Assembly (NCBI RefSeq): GCF_003611695.1
Contig: NZ_RAWE01000030.1
Location: 1-63,583 of the forward strand
Reading direction: 5' to 3'
Source of the DNA: Corallococcus carmarthensis
GTDB taxonomy: Bacteria > Myxococcota > Myxococcia > Myxococcales > Myxococcaceae
Length of the DNA: 63,583 nt
This document shows positions 18,901-27,402 of this stretch, piece by piece. The position numbers were made by a program, and so were the translations under genes. A model generated the notes under the pieces. The model saw only the letters and a program-made list of their open reading frames with translations, was not told the DNA's origin and did not search any database. Position 1 is the first letter of the stretch; each line of letters opens with the position of its first letter.

Positions 18901-19198
18901 GGTGACGTTCGACCCCACGGCCACGGACGCGGTGACGGCCTCGCCGCCGGTGACGTCCTCGCCCGCGTCGGGCAGCACCTTCGCGCCGGGCGCCACGCGG
19001 GTCACCGTCACCGCCACGGATGACGCGGGCAACACCGCGCAATGCACGTTCCAGGTCCGGGTCCAGGCGGAGGTCGTGGAGCTCGCCGGTGGCGGCTGCG
19101 ACAGCACCGGTGGCACCACGTCCGCGCTGGCGCTCCTCGCCGCGCTGACGGCCTGGAACACGTCGCGTCGCCGTCAGAACCCGGCCCGGGGGAACTGA
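15908..19198 (+). CDS. Kelch-repeat lipoprotein with HYR domains and MYXO-CTERM signal
   Basis: 1096 residues. Signal peptide with lipobox LLSC (MRSQRAVWSGLLVFAASLGLLSC). I count 14 Kelch repeats (about residues 50-720; core TATLLPDGRVLVAGG ... ELYDPATGTW), again two times seven blades. Then an early-set-like domain with LVRLRAAEGGRLW, one cadherin-like repeat (LAYTPAPGFVGTDSFTFRVRD), two HYR-type domains (PTLTCPANVTAEATG, PTLTCPADRTVAPG) and a MYXO-CTERM tail (GGGCDSTGG, helix, SRRR). It is a paralogue in architecture of the Kelch protein at 5281-9681. The OmpA gene starts three bases after its stop, so the two are one operon. Probable cell-surface adhesin or glycan-binding protein; function inferred from domains. 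Confidence 0.88.
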   Translation: MRSQRAVWSGLLVFAASLGLLSCGGNARPEPEGARTAHSRLATPAAWYATSAMPVARAQHAAVLLPDGRLLVINGVNRNGFVSTAETYDPATGTWSPAGTPGIQGNVSLAVLLPSGKVLMLTDGSQAGRVYDPATNAWTATGNMSATRGLPTATLLSSGQVLIAGGTGAGGVRLTTAELYDPGSNAFTATGPMAVGRNAHTATRLRDGRVLAVSGFNQAGEVPGADLYTPATGTWTVAAAPIVPRHYSTSTLLPDGRVLVAGGFTAGGVTTQSELYDPVANTWTATGSLAFPRSGHAANLLPDGRVLVTGGSDSSRAVQIESELYDPATGTWTSAGTMNLGRENHTATLLPTGKVFVAGGYFSTPSLTFYAETEVYDPAASRWSPAGSMGTPRTDPLVALLPTGRVLVAGGRGAGSSATVEVYDRASNSWSAAPALAVPRERATATVLRSGQVLVAGGRNGTTSTASTERYDSTTGTWLATAALPTPRHVHTATLLPDGRVLVAGGQTNAAVLVSAALYSPDTNTWSAAAPSGLARASHGAVLLHDGRVLVAGGHDSGGAETASAELYDPATDTWAPAANLAEARDELTLTLLPSGQVLATGGLAGFTPLTSTELYDPATNTWTLVGPLAQSRQRHTATLLPSGKVLVAGGLTVGSAFADTAEIYDPQLRAWTTVADPTTQGGLISTALPSGEVLLVGGVAATNAELFNDTGALPAWKPTVTNPATLVAGCPTVLEGLLFRGISGGSSGSYSDSPTDFPLVRLRAAEGGRLWTLPSSDTSATRATVTVPTGTPLGTYGLSVFANAIPGGRTVTLVANRPPTAADQAVTVPKDTEVELSLGGTDPDPGQALSWSAVTQPQHGTLGTSAQGHLAYTPAPGFVGTDSFTFRVRDCADDSNIATVTLTVVDGPPPTLTCPANVTAEATGADGAIVTYDPAVVVPAGLPVSYSNSSGSRFPLGDTTVTATSTGLTCTFLVTVRDTTAPTLTCPADRTVAPGETVTFDPTATDAVTASPPVTSSPASGSTFAPGATRVTVTATDDAGNTAQCTFQVRVQAEVVELAGGGCDSTGGTTSALALLAALTAWNTSRRRQNPARGN

Positions 19199-19201
19199 GA
19201 C

Positions 19202-21040
19202 ATGCGCTCCCTCTTTTCTCGAATGGACCTCCCCTTGCGTACAAAGGCTCAGAGCTGGGCGCTGGCCGCGCTGCTGGCCACCGCCGTCACCCCCGCCGCG
19301 TTCGGGCAGACCACGACGAGTCCCATCGCGCCGCTGGACCTGGAGCGCCTGCGCTTCCAGCCCGCGGCGACGGACTCCATGTTCGTGGACACCGGCCGCG
19401 TGCTCCCCGAGGGCGGCTACCGCCTGCTCCTCATGGTCAACTACGAGCGCGGCATCCTGCTGCTCCAGGGCAGTGATGGACTGGAGCGCTCCATCCTCCA
19501 CTACCGCACCGCGGGCTGGCTGGCCGGCGCGTGGTCTCCGGTGGACCGGTTGGAGTTCTCCGCGAAGCTGCCCGTGATCATCGCGCAGGGCGGCCACGGC
19601 GCGGAGCAGCTCGTGGGCGTGAGCGAGCCGGACTCGTTCGGCCTGGGCACGCCGGAGCTGGGCGTGCGCTACGAGCTGCTGCGCCGCGAGGAAGGCGCGC
19701 CGGTGTTCCTGGGCCTGGGCCTGGACATCGGCTTGCCGGGCGGCACGGCGGACGCGTTCGGCCGTCAGGCGGGCTGGGCGGGGTTCCAGATCGCGCCCCG
19801 CGTGTCGGTGAGCCGCGAGCTGGGGCCCGTGGTGCTGGGCGCCAACGCGGGCGTGCGGATCCGCTCACGTGAGGTCGAACCGGGCCGCGACGTCGGCACC
19901 GAGCTGGAGCAGGGCGTGGTCGTCGCCACGCGTGGCAAGGGGCTGCGCGGTGAAGTCGCGCTGCAGGCCGCCGAGTCGCTGGTGGAGTCGGACCTGGCGC
20001 TGGAGCTGCTGGGAGGTGTGCGGTTGCCGGTGGGCGCGGGCTTCGAGGCGTTCGCGCTCGCGGGGCACGGCTTCACGGACATCCCGGGCACGCCGTCGTT
20101 CCGCCTGGGCGCGGGCATCGCGTACGCGAACGAGCCCGCCCCCGTGGACCGGTGCCGCACCGGCCGCAGCCACACGCCGGAGCAGTGCCCCAACGAGGAT
20201 GACGACGGGGACTCGGTGGCCAACAAGGACGACCGCTGCCCGCTGGAGGCCGGCTCCGTGGAGAACAACGGCTGCCCGGACAAGGACTCGGATGGTGACG
20301 GCGTGGTGGACCGCGAGGACCAGTGCCCGTCGCAGGCCGGCACGGCGCGCGACCACGGCTGCCCGGCGCCGGACGAGGACAAGGACGGTGTTCGCGACGA
20401 CGAGGATGCCTGCCCGCGCGAGGCCGGTCCCGCTTCCGAGCGTGGCTGCCCCGTCAAGGACACGGACAAGGACACGGACAAGGACGGCGTGCCGGACAAG
20501 GACGATGCCTGCCCGAACGAAGCCGGCCCCGCGTCCGAGCGTGGCTGCCCCGTCAAGGACACGGACAAGGACGGCGTGCCGGACAAGGACGATGCCTGCC
20601 CGAACGAGGCGGGCCCCGCGTCCGAGCGTGGCTGCCCCGCCAAGGAGCAGAAGCCGCCCGAGGAGCCCAAGCCCCAGCCGCCTCCCGAGGAGACGACGTC
20701 GCCGCTGGAGCACATCGTCCAGTTCCCGGTGAACCAGTCGGAGTTCCAGGAGAACGAGCAGCGGCAGCTGGATTCCATCGCGGCCTACCTCAAGGCGCAT
20801 CCAGAGCTGAGCATCCGGATTGAAGGCCACACGGACAACAGCGGTCCGGAGGAAGCCAACCGCACGTTGAGCCAGCAGCGCGCGAACCGCGTGCGTGAGT
20901 ACCTGATCCAGAAGGGCATCGCGGGCGCGCGGCTGGAGGCGAAGGGCTTTGGCCCCGACCGTCCGCGCGTGTCCAACGAGACGCCGGAAGGCCGCAGCGC
21001 GAACCGCCGCGTGGAGTTCGTCCCCGTCACGGGGCGCTGA
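19202..21040 (+). CDS. OmpA-family outer-membrane protein with thrombospondin type-3 repeats
   Basis: 612 residues. Signal peptide ends near TPAAFGQ. Residues about 35-310 look like a beta-barrel (alternating strands, e.g. YRLLLMVNYERGILLL, LGVRYELLRR). Then calcium-binding TSP3-type repeats (D-x-D-x-D-G-V-x-D-x-D-D-x-C-P), about residues 325-485, with a conserved Cys pair per repeat. After a Pro/Glu linker comes the OmpA peptidoglycan-binding domain (VQFPVNQSEFQENEQRQLDSIA ... IEGHTDNSG ... LSQQRANRVREYLIQKGI ... NRRVEFVP). It anchors the outer membrane to the wall. Immediately behind the Kelch lipoprotein gene, in the MYXO-CTERM/TSP3 context typical of myxobacterial surface operons. Part of the TSP3 region is tandemly repeated at base level. 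Confidence 0.9.
   Translation: MRSLFSRMDLPLRTKAQSWALAALLATAVTPAAFGQTTTSPIAPLDLERLRFQPAATDSMFVDTGRVLPEGGYRLLLMVNYERGILLLQGSDGLERSILHYRTAGWLAGAWSPVDRLEFSAKLPVIIAQGGHGAEQLVGVSEPDSFGLGTPELGVRYELLRREEGAPVFLGLGLDIGLPGGTADAFGRQAGWAGFQIAPRVSVSRELGPVVLGANAGVRIRSREVEPGRDVGTELEQGVVVATRGKGLRGEVALQAAESLVESDLALELLGGVRLPVGAGFEAFALAGHGFTDIPGTPSFRLGAGIAYANEPAPVDRCRTGRSHTPEQCPNEDDDGDSVANKDDRCPLEAGSVENNGCPDKDSDGDGVVDREDQCPSQAGTARDHGCPAPDEDKDGVRDDEDACPREAGPASERGCPVKDTDKDTDKDGVPDKDDACPNEAGPASERGCPVKDTDKDGVPDKDDACPNEAGPASERGCPAKEQKPPEEPKPQPPPEETTSPLEHIVQFPVNQSEFQENEQRQLDSIAAYLKAHPELSIRIEGHTDNSGPEEANRTLSQQRANRVREYLIQKGIAGARLEAKGFGPDRPRVSNETPEGRSANRRVEFVPVTGR
20420..20640 (+). repeat. Tandem repeat in the TSP3 region of the OmpA gene
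   Basis: An 87-base (29-residue) unit at 20519-20605 is preceded by a 99-base version (20420-20518) that carries an extra 12 bases (second copy of the D-T-D-K codons), and followed by a partial unit from 20606. Units are nearly identical, including synonymous positions, so the expansion is recent. Confidence 0.8.
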
Positions 21041-21051
21041 CTCCAACGTGA

Positions 21052-21081
21052 CGCCGCTTCGTGGACACCCACGAAGCGGCG
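21052..21081. terminator. Bidirectional hairpin between convergent OmpA and HAD genes
   Basis: A perfect 13-bp stem (CGCCGCTTCGTGG at 21052-21064 and its complement at 21069-21081) around the loop ACAC, 11 bases after the OmpA stop and before the HAD stop. No T-run on either side, but placement between convergent genes fits a terminator. Confidence 0.65.
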
Positions 21082-21140
21082 CACGGCTGCATCCCAGAGC
21101 CGGCGACAGGGCACCGCGCTCGCGAGCCGAGGGCGGAAGC

Positions 21141-21914
21141 TCAGGCCTCTTCGGGGTGCAGCTGCACCAGCGCGGGCAGCTCCGCCGCACGGTCACGCAG
21201 CCGGACCTTGGGGCGGATGGCCACGGGAACGCGGGCCGCCGCGAGCAGATCCAGGTCGAACACGTTGTCGCCGAAGGCGGCGTAGAGCGGCCGGTTCGTG
21301 CGCTGCCTCAGGCACGTCACCTTGCCGGGGCCGTAGGGCACGGGCTCGAAGACGGACGTCCGCAACCGTCCGCCCTCCTCCTTCGGCGTGCACGCCAGCA
21401 CGAAGTCGGGCGTGATCCCCACCGCGCGCACCGCGGCCTCCACCACCGCGCGCGGCGACGCGCTGACCACGTAGCAGTCCACGCCCTGGCCGCGAGCCCA
21501 CTCCACCACGCGGCGGGCTTCCGGGTGGATACGGCCGGCCACGCCCCGCCGTGTCACGACCTCCTGGGCGAAGCCGCGCATCTCCTCCGCGTGCCAGCCC
21601 GCGAAGATCCACGCCATCATCTCGTAGGTGTCCTTCTCCGGCAGGCGCCCGGCCTCGAACGCCTTGAACAGCGCGTGCGCCAGCGTCACCGCGTCCGGAT
21701 GCGCCTCCACGCCATGGCGGGCGCCCAGCCGCTCCAGCGCCTCGCGAGCCTCGGGCCGCACGCCGCCGTGCTCCAGCAGGGCCATGAACAGGTCGTCGCC
21801 CACGTCCCCGCTCCACAGGGTGCCGTCCCCGTCGAAGGCCAGCACGCCATCCGGCGTCCGTTCCACTTCGCGACGGATGCGCTCCAGCGTCTCCTCGACA
21901 CGCTCGATCCTCAT
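21141..21914 (-). CDS. HAD-superfamily (SerB-like, IB) phosphatase
   Basis: 257 residues from ATG 21914, which has GAGG nine bases upstream; ATG 21923 is too close to that box. HAD motif I is LAFDGDGTLW (the nucleophile is the first Asp of DGDGT), motif II is YVVSASP, and motif III/IV are YGPGKVTCL and AAFGDNVFDLDLL. The large helical cap between motifs I and II makes it HAD-IB, the group of phosphoserine phosphatase-like and HAD hydrolases with unknown small phosphate substrates. No neighbour hints at the substrate. It converges on the OmpA gene. Confidence 0.85.
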   Translation of the reverse strand: MRIERVEETLERIRREVERTPDGVLAFDGDGTLWSGDVGDDLFMALLEHGGVRPEAREALERLGARHGVEAHPDAVTLAHALFKAFEAGRLPEKDTYEMMAWIFAGWHAEEMRGFAQEVVTRRGVAGRIHPEARRVVEWARGQGVDCYVVSASPRAVVEAAVRAVGITPDFVLACTPKEEGGRLRTSVFEPVPYGPGKVTCLRQRTNRPLYAAFGDNVFDLDLLAAARVPVAIRPKVRLRDRAAELPALVQLHPEEA

Positions 21915-22002
21915 GGCCGGCATCCTCGCTGGCCTCGCCGTCCGGTGTCACCCGCGTCCAGGCAGACGCGACACCGGCTGTTCACCAGCGCGCCGTGAAG
22001 CC

Positions 22003-22104
22003 GTGACTCCCTTCATTGGCGCGGGCAGCGTGGTGAAAAGGGACATTCCTCCGTACGTCTTCGCCGCCGGCAATCCCTGCCGCGTCATCCGGAACCTCCG
22101 GTAG
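22003..22104 (+). pseudogene. Remnant: C-terminal end of a hexapeptide-repeat sugar O-acetyltransferase
   Basis: The frame ending at TAG 22102-22104 reads GAGSVVKRDIPPYVFAAGN then PCRVIRNLR, the typical end of maltose/galactoside O-acetyltransferases of the left-handed beta-helix type. Nothing upstream in this or the other frames resembles the rest of such an enzyme (about 180 residues), and the HAD gene begins 90 bases away. It is therefore a decayed 3' end left by deletion or recombination. Only about 33 codons remain. Confidence 0.7.
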
Positions 22105-22130
22105 CGGGAGCCCACGACGACGATGCAGCC

Positions 22131-22154
22131 CAATGACAGTCCGGACTGTCATTG
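22131..22154. promoter_or_regulatory. 24-bp perfect palindrome, probable TetR operator
   Basis: CAATGACAGTCC followed directly by its exact complement, 29 bases before the TetR start codon. Length, perfection and position match an autoregulatory TetR operator. No comparable site was noticed elsewhere in the window. Confidence 0.75.
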
Positions 22155-22183
22155 CGGCCGGGAGTCGAGCAAGACTCGAGGCG

Positions 22184-22921
22184 ATGAGCCCAGGACGGAA
22201 ACCGCGAGCGAAGAGGAACACGCTGATCTGGGAGCGCCCCGAGCCTGCCCACCGGCCCCGGTCGGTCCCGCTGAGCCGGGAGGCCATTGCACGGACGGCC
22301 GTGAGCCTCGCCGACAAGAAGGGGCTCGACGCCGTCTCCCTGCGCACCGTGGCGACCGCGCTGAAGGTGGACCCGAAGCGGCTTCGTGGCCACGTGCTCT
22401 CGAAGGAGGAACTGCTCGAGCTCATGGTGGACGAGGTCCACGCGGAGACAGCCGCCGATGGCCGGCCCCCCGGTGACTGGCGCGAGGTCCTGCGCGCCTT
22501 CGCCCACCAGTCGCGGCATGCCGCACTCAAGCATCCATGGCTCGTCGACCTGTGGGGCGGCCGTCCGCAATTGGGCCCCCACGCGCTCGCGGCCCGGGAG
22601 GCGGCACTGGCCGCGCTGGGGGACCTGCCAGGGTTCGAGGATATCAACACCGTCCTGTTCGCACTCCGGACCGTCGGCGCCTACACCATGGGCGCCATGC
22701 AGACAGAGATCAGCGAGCTGCGCTATGCGTTCGGGAGCGGCAAGACCCAGACGCAGTGGCGGAGCACCATGATGCCCTACCTCCAGCGGATGCTTGCCAC
22801 CGGCCAGTTCCCGAACGTCGTCAGGCTCACCCAGGACGCCGCGGACCTGCCCCTGGACGTGGAGTTCGAAAAGGGACTGGACTGCGTGCTCGACGGGATC
22901 GCCGCGCGGCGCTCACGCTGA
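22184..22921 (+). CDS. TetR-family transcriptional regulator (TetR_C class)
   Basis: 245 residues from ATG 22184; an ATG at 22133 is in frame but lies inside the palindromic operator. Helix-turn-helix at about residues 35-80 (LSREAIARTAVSLADKKGLDAVSLRTVATALKVDPKRLRGHVLSKEELLELMVDEV). The ligand-binding half has the PW-x-V-D-L segment and C-terminal LDCVLDGI of the tetracycline-repressor class (TetR_C), whose members usually repress a drug pump or modifying enzyme. No such target gene is adjacent: upstream lies only a remnant of an acetyltransferase, downstream a convergent UvrC-like gene with nine bases overlap. The regulator may therefore be an orphan left after loss of its target. Confidence 0.85.
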   Translation: MSPGRKPRAKRNTLIWERPEPAHRPRSVPLSREAIARTAVSLADKKGLDAVSLRTVATALKVDPKRLRGHVLSKEELLELMVDEVHAETAADGRPPGDWREVLRAFAHQSRHAALKHPWLVDLWGGRPQLGPHALAAREAALAALGDLPGFEDINTVLFALRTVGAYTMGAMQTEISELRYAFGSGKTQTQWRSTMMPYLQRMLATGQFPNVVRLTQDAADLPLDVEFEKGLDCVLDGIAARRSR

Positions 22922-24094
22922 CTCGGAGGCACCCTCGGGCTCCGGTTCCTCCGGGCCCTCCACGGTGCGCTCCAACGTGCGAGCGAGCGCTGCCCGGGCC
23001 TCCGCGGCCTCCTCGACAGGCTCATCGCTTCCGGCCCGCGCCGGGGCAGGCACCGTCGCATCCAGCTCCTCCGGATGCAGGCGGAACCACTTCGCGACGA
23101 GCATCACCTCCTGGGCCTCCTGGGCGCGAAGGCCAATCGCCTCCGGCTCCGGCACGGCGAAGATGTCCCTCACCCGCGCCTCCAGCGCCGCGTGCTCCTC
23201 CGGCGTCCGGGGCGAGGGAACCTCCGCGCGGATCCGTCCCCGCCTGAGCACGTACGTGCGGTCCTCTCCACCGTGCCCGCGCGCCGTGTAGATCAGCGAC
23301 AGCCGGCGCAGCGTGCGGCCCAGCTCGACGATCCACGCCTGCACGTTCTCCAGCCGCTCCGCGCGGTCGCGCAGCTCCGCCGCGTATTCGAACTGGAGCC
23401 GCCGCGCCGCCATCGCCATGCGCTCGCGCAGGATGACCAGCGGCCGGTCCGACTCGCCGTTGAGGAACGCCCGCGCCAGCGCGACCTGCGCCAGGTACTC
23501 CGCCGTCGTGCATCCGCCCGCGCACGGAGAGAGGCACCGCGCGGTCTGCCCGCGCATGCACCGCGGGTCGTCCTTCATGGGGAAGAGCGGGATCTGATCC
23601 GCCAGCCGCATGGGCGTCTCGGCCGGGCAGTCGCGCAGCTCCAGCAGGTCGTTCACCGCGCGCACCACGTCCGCCATGGTGTGCCGGCCGTGGAAGGGCC
23701 CGAAGTACTCCGCGCTCCCGCCGCCGCCGGGCTGGCCCACCACGCGCAACCGGGGCACGGCCTCACGCGTAAGCTGGAGGAAGCAGTGCGCACGGTCCCG
23801 CTTGTGCTCCACGTTGTAGAGGGGCCGGTGGCTCTTGATCAGCCGGAACTCATGCAGGAGCGCCGCGAACTCGCTGGCCGTGTACTCCCACTCCACCTGG
23901 TGCGCCTGGGCGACGATCTCCCAGGCCTTCTCGCCCTCGTTCGCGCGGAAATACGACATCAGCCGCGTGCGCACGCGCACGGACTTGCCCACGTAGAGCA
24001 GCTCGCCAGCGGGACCGAAGAACCGGTACACGCCGGGCCGGTTCTCCGCGCTCGCGCGGACGTGATTCAGGAGGGTGGCGGTGCGCGGGTCCAT
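22913..24094 (-). CDS. UvrC-like GIY-YIG endonuclease
   Basis: 393 residues, shorter than UvrC (about 600). The GIY-YIG domain is at the N-terminus (about 18-100: PGVYRFFGPAGELLYVGKSVRVRTRLMSYF, then EFAALLHEFRLIKSHRPLYN), followed by the UvrC cysteine-containing region (CMRGQTARCLSPCAGGCT) and a UVR-like helix (RRLQFEYAAELRDRAERLE). The C-terminal RNase-H endonuclease and HhH domains of UvrC are missing, so it resembles Cho-type or ExoIC-like helpers that make only the 3' incision at DNA lesions. The four cysteines could bind an Fe-S cluster or zinc (inference). The acidic, Glu/Pro-rich tail is non-conserved. Confidence 0.85.
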   Translation of the reverse strand: MDPRTATLLNHVRASAENRPGVYRFFGPAGELLYVGKSVRVRTRLMSYFRANEGEKAWEIVAQAHQVEWEYTASEFAALLHEFRLIKSHRPLYNVEHKRDRAHCFLQLTREAVPRLRVVGQPGGGGSAEYFGPFHGRHTMADVVRAVNDLLELRDCPAETPMRLADQIPLFPMKDDPRCMRGQTARCLSPCAGGCTTAEYLAQVALARAFLNGESDRPLVILRERMAMAARRLQFEYAAELRDRAERLENVQAWIVELGRTLRRLSLIYTARGHGGEDRTYVLRRGRIRAEVPSPRTPEEHAALEARVRDIFAVPEPEAIGLRAQEAQEVMLVAKWFRLHPEELDATVPAPARAGSDEPVEEAAEARAALARTLERTVEGPEEPEPEGASESA

Positions 24095-24224
24095 GCGGCG
24101 GAAAGCACCGGGCCTGTGAACCCGGGCTCCGCAGGTTAACCCGCCACGTCCCGCCGCACCGCTGTGCGCGCTCTACCCTGCCCAACCCGGCCGGGGGGCG
24201 GGCGGAGGAACGCGCGCCCGGAGC

Positions 24225-25403
<1,179 letters not shown>

Positions 25404-25651
25404 TTATACCCAGCCTGCCCGTCCGGGGGCACCCGCTTCCTGGGGACGCCCGCCTGGTCCCCAGGAGGCCGCCTTGTGACGGGGAGGCGCCATTTTCCCT
25501 ACCCGGGGTCTGGGGACGGGGTGCCGGGGGTGTGGGAAGCAGGCATTTCCGGGGCGTGGCGGCGGTTACATTGGGTCCTCCGGTACGCCGCCGGGCAACG
25601 ATTCACCGCGCGTCTTGGGTCGCCGCGCCATTTCCGTTACAAGCCGCCGCC

Positions 25652-27250
25652 ATGTTCAACGTCATCAACGTCTCCAAGGCCTATGGGCCCAAGAAGCTGT
25701 TCGAGGAGGTCAACGTCGCCTTCTCGCCGGGCCGCCGCTACGGCCTGACCGGTCCGAACGGGGCCGGCAAGTCCACGTTCATGAAGATCCTCGCGGGTGA
25801 CGAGGAGCAGGACATGGGCGACATCATCCGCCCGCGGAAGCTGGGCATCCTGCGCCAGGACCACTTCCGCTACGAGAACGACCGCGTCATCGACGTGGTG
25901 CTGATGGGCAACCGCCACCTGTGGGCGGCGATGGACGAGAAGAACAAGCTCCTGGCCAAGTCCGACATCACCGAGGAGGACGGCAACCGGCTGGGTGAGC
26001 TGGAAGGCGTCATCGCGGAAGAGGACGGCTATTCGGCGGAGAGCGACGCGGCCACGCTGCTGGCCGGCCTGGGCATCGAGGAGTCCTTCCACGAAGAGCC
26101 CATGCGCCAGCTCACCGGCGGCCTGAAGCTGCGCGTGTTGCTCGCGCAGGCGCTGTTCGGCAAGCCGGAAGGATTGCTGCTGGACGAGCCCACGAACAAC
26201 CTGGACATCGACTCCATCCGCTGGCTGGAGAACTTCCTCCATGCGTATGAGGGCGTGCTGATCACGATCAGCCACGACCGGCACTTCCTGAACTCCATCT
26301 GCACGCACATCGCGGACATCGATTACGAGACCATCATCCAGTACACGGGTGGTTACGACGACATGGTCCGGCAGAAGTCGCAGCTGCGGACCCGGGTCGA
26401 GTCCGAGACGGAGGAGAAGAAGAAGAAGATCGCCCAGCTGCAGGACTTCGTGGCGCGCTTCCACGCGGGTACGCGTGCGTCGCAGGTGCAGAGCCGCATC
26501 AAGCAGATCGACAAGCTGAAGACGGAGGACCTGAAGCGCTCGAACATCGCGCGGCCGTTCATCCGGTTCGACCAGAAGGTGATCAGCGGCCGTCAGACGC
26601 TGATGTTCGAGGGCCTGCAGAAGTCCTTCGACGGCGTGCCGGTCATCAAGCCGTTCAAGGGGCTGGTCTGCAAGGGCGAGCGCATCTGCGTCATCGGCCG
26701 CAACGCCGTGGGCAAGTCCACGCTGGTGAAGATGCTGGCGGGGCAGCTGCAGCCGGACGCGGGCACGATTACGTGGGGTCACCAGGCGACGGTGGGCTAC
26801 CTGCCGCAGGACCACCACGGCGTCATCCACAAGGGCACGACGTGCTTCGGCTACCTGCGGGAGATCAGCGAGAAGCTGACCAACGAGGAGATTTCGGGCG
26901 TGCTGGGCCGGATGCTCTTCTCGGGTGAGGAGCGGATGAAGCCCACGGACACGCTCTCCGGTGGTGAGACGGTGCGCGTGCTGTTGTCGAAGCTGATGAT
27001 CACGCAGGACAACGTGCTCATCCTGGACGAGCCGACGAACCACCTGGACCTGGAGTCCATCGCGGCGCTGGCGGAAGGCCTGTCGAAGTTCGACGGCACG
27101 GTCATCTGCGTGACGCACGACCAGGAGCTCATCTCCGAGGTCGCGACGCGCATCTGGAGCCTGGAGGCGGGCAAGGAAGTGCTCGACTTCAACGGCCCGT
27201 ATTCGGAGTTCATGGAGAAGCACGCGGACGCGGCGCAGAAGCGCCGGTAG
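25652..27250 (+). CDS. ABC-F family ATPase (ribosome-associated)
   Basis: 532 residues from ATG 25652. Two ABC ATPase domains in tandem with no membrane part. First: Walker A GPNGAGKST, signature LTGGLKLRV, Walker B GLLLDEPTNNLDIDS. Second: Walker A GRNAVGKST, signature LSGGETVRV, Walker B VLILDEPTNHLDLES. Between them lies the charged, helical P-site-tRNA-interacting linker (SETEEKKKKIAQLQDFVARF ... KTEDLKRSNIARPF). The layout resembles YbiT among E. coli ABC-F factors, which act on stalled ribosomes. The region 25395-25651 upstream holds no recognised gene. The last codons and the terminator reappear 2.7 kb downstream. Confidence 0.93.
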   Translation: MFNVINVSKAYGPKKLFEEVNVAFSPGRRYGLTGPNGAGKSTFMKILAGDEEQDMGDIIRPRKLGILRQDHFRYENDRVIDVVLMGNRHLWAAMDEKNKLLAKSDITEEDGNRLGELEGVIAEEDGYSAESDAATLLAGLGIEESFHEEPMRQLTGGLKLRVLLAQALFGKPEGLLLDEPTNNLDIDSIRWLENFLHAYEGVLITISHDRHFLNSICTHIADIDYETIIQYTGGYDDMVRQKSQLRTRVESETEEKKKKIAQLQDFVARFHAGTRASQVQSRIKQIDKLKTEDLKRSNIARPFIRFDQKVISGRQTLMFEGLQKSFDGVPVIKPFKGLVCKGERICVIGRNAVGKSTLVKMLAGQLQPDAGTITWGHQATVGYLPQDHHGVIHKGTTCFGYLREISEKLTNEEISGVLGRMLFSGEERMKPTDTLSGGETVRVLLSKLMITQDNVLILDEPTNHLDLESIAALAEGLSKFDGTVICVTHDQELISEVATRIWSLEAGKEVLDFNGPYSEFMEKHADAAQKRR

Positions 27251-27319
27251 TCAGCGCAGTCATTCGAGGCAGTGCCCACGCCGCCCGTTTCCGGTGCTTC
27301 CGGAAGCGAGGCGGCGTTT
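27227..27319 (+). repeat. Copy A of duplicated ABC-F 3' end plus terminator
   Basis: Contains the last eight codons of the ABC-F gene (DAAQKRR, stop) and its hairpin. Copy B is at 29904-29997. The 24 coding bases match at 21 positions; the final 50 bases, covering the terminator, differ at one position; the 17-18 bases between are diverged. Confidence 0.85.
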
Positions 27320-27320
27320 T
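27279..27320 (+). terminator. Rho-independent terminator of the ABC-F gene
   Basis: CGCCGCC (27279-27285) pairs with GGCGGCG (27310-27316); an inner GCTTCC/GGAAGC stem caps it and TTTT follows. It begins 29 bases after the ABC-F stop. Confidence 0.8.
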
Positions 27321-27402
27321 CGTGGGCTGGCGGAGCGGGTCGTGGAGTACCCGCAGAGAGGGGGACTGGTTGGCCTGACGAGGTTCAACGTAGTTTGTGC
27401 GA

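Noticed and set aside
22133-22183. ATG 22133 as TetR start
   Set aside because: It lies within the palindromic operator and adds residues outside the family; ATG 22184 fits better.
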